Shown here in pieces: positions 63,744 to 64,000 of a stretch of DNA of 64,000 bases. A model generated the notes under the pieces. The model saw nothing but the letters and a program-made list of their open reading frames with translations, did not search any database and was not told the DNA's origin. Each line of letters opens with the position of its first letter. Position 1 is the first letter of the stretch. The translations under genes were made by a program, and so were the position numbers. The DNA is from Sulfurimonas sp. RIFOXYB12_FULL_35_9 (lineage in GTDB: Bacteria; Campylobacterota; Campylobacteria; Campylobacterales; Sulfurimonadaceae): the NCBI GenBank assembly GCA_001829715.1, contig MICC01000090.1, forward strand, positions 1 to 64,000, in the 5' to 3' direction.

Positions 63744-64000
63744 TTATAAATTATACAAGACATCGCATATTTTTTCAATATCATCGCCTACTTTTAACAC
63801 CTCAAAACCCGTTCTTGAAAAATACGGCTCTGATATTTGTGAAAAACTTGTATCATCATCTCTACAATTAAAAGCTGTTACATGTGGGATATTTCTTTGC
63901 TCTAAAACCTCTTTGCTCAAAAGCGTATCGTTGATGCAGCCAATTGAACAGTGCGTAACCAAGAGTGCTACAGCCTCTAATTTGGCAATTAAATCAATCA
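63744..64000 (-). CDS. bioD: 3' part of a dethiobiotin synthetase-like gene (BioD), cut by the window end
   Basis: The reading frame runs off the window edge on the reverse strand. The visible C-terminal 85 or so residues include ALLVTHCSIGCINDTLLSKEV and FNCRDDDTSFSQISEPYF, resembling the Campylobacterota BioD C-terminus after the ATP-grasping N-terminal half. A TTG in frame at 63962 is an internal leucine codon, not a start. Identity is probable, not certain. Confidence 0.6.
   Translation of the reverse strand, partial: IDLIAKLEAVALLVTHCSIGCINDTLLSKEVLEQRNIPHVTAFNCRDDDTSFSQISEPYFSRTGFEVLKVGDDIEKICDVLYNL

Overview
This 64 kb window is AT-rich chromosomal DNA from a Campylobacterota (epsilonproteobacterial) genome, most likely Sulfurimonas or a close relative. 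The main evidence is gene order shared with Campylobacter: pth, lptG-like, lysA, HAD phosphatase, pheA, hisC, fliF, fliG, fliH, dxs; fdxA, ndk, yceD-like, rpmF, plsX, fabH; and gap, pgk, tpiA, fabI. Lineage-typical small genes (an HP0268-like nuclease beside miaB, short ExbB/ExbD) and paired OmpR-type regulator and kinase genes agree. I see no rRNA, tRNA, CRISPR array, prophage or intact insertion sequence.

Layout. 1-2.7 kb: a small XRE regulator, rimO and tilS. 2.7-13.2 kb: the most unusual region, one directional block with a TonB-dependent receptor, exbB, exbD, a compact structured DNA element, a DsbD/TauE-type membrane protein, a 917-residue fusion (NapH-like polyferredoxin, NosL-like and NikK/DUF4198-like parts), a second NapH-like polyferredoxin, a double-cubane-type protein of the 2-hydroxyacyl-CoA dehydratase family, its ATP-dependent activase, and a TonB. 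13.2-18.2 kb: a reverse-strand operon of overlapping genes (HP0268-like, miaB, a DUF374 acyltransferase, a Xer-type recombinase and three PilM/PilN/PilO-like genes). 18.4-29.5 kb: nusA, an orphan OppB-like permease, a TorF-like porin, the fabI-tpiA-pgk-gap block, nadD-rsfS, an MltF-like transglycosylase and a two-component system. 29.5-33.3 kb: feoB, feoA and a porin with three candidate Fur boxes. 33.4-39.6 kb: pssA, a DoxX protein, a DEAD-box helicase, a HIT protein and the fatty-acid/phospholipid/L32 block. 39.7-48.2 kb: ndk, fdxA, metK, a peroxiredoxin, a Pif1/RecD-like helicase, a two-receiver diguanylate cyclase, a VWA protein and dxs. 48.2-64 kb: flagellar basal-body genes, aromatic amino acid, histidine and lysine biosynthesis, lptG-like, pth, rplY, pilT, tal, a histidine kinase, pabB, pyrB and the 3' end of a probable bioD.

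How genes work together. The 2.7-13.2 kb block combines TonB-energised outer-membrane import, periplasmic metal-binding domains, two membrane iron-sulfur electron-transfer proteins and an ATP-driven low-potential reductase. I infer an uptake-plus-reduction system whose substrate, probably a metal complex or a small molecule needing a strong reductant, is unknown. Elsewhere the Fur-box-flanked porin/feoAB cluster handles ferrous iron, and PilT with the PilMNO-like genes points to a type IV pilus or competence machine. Most of the rest is housekeeping.
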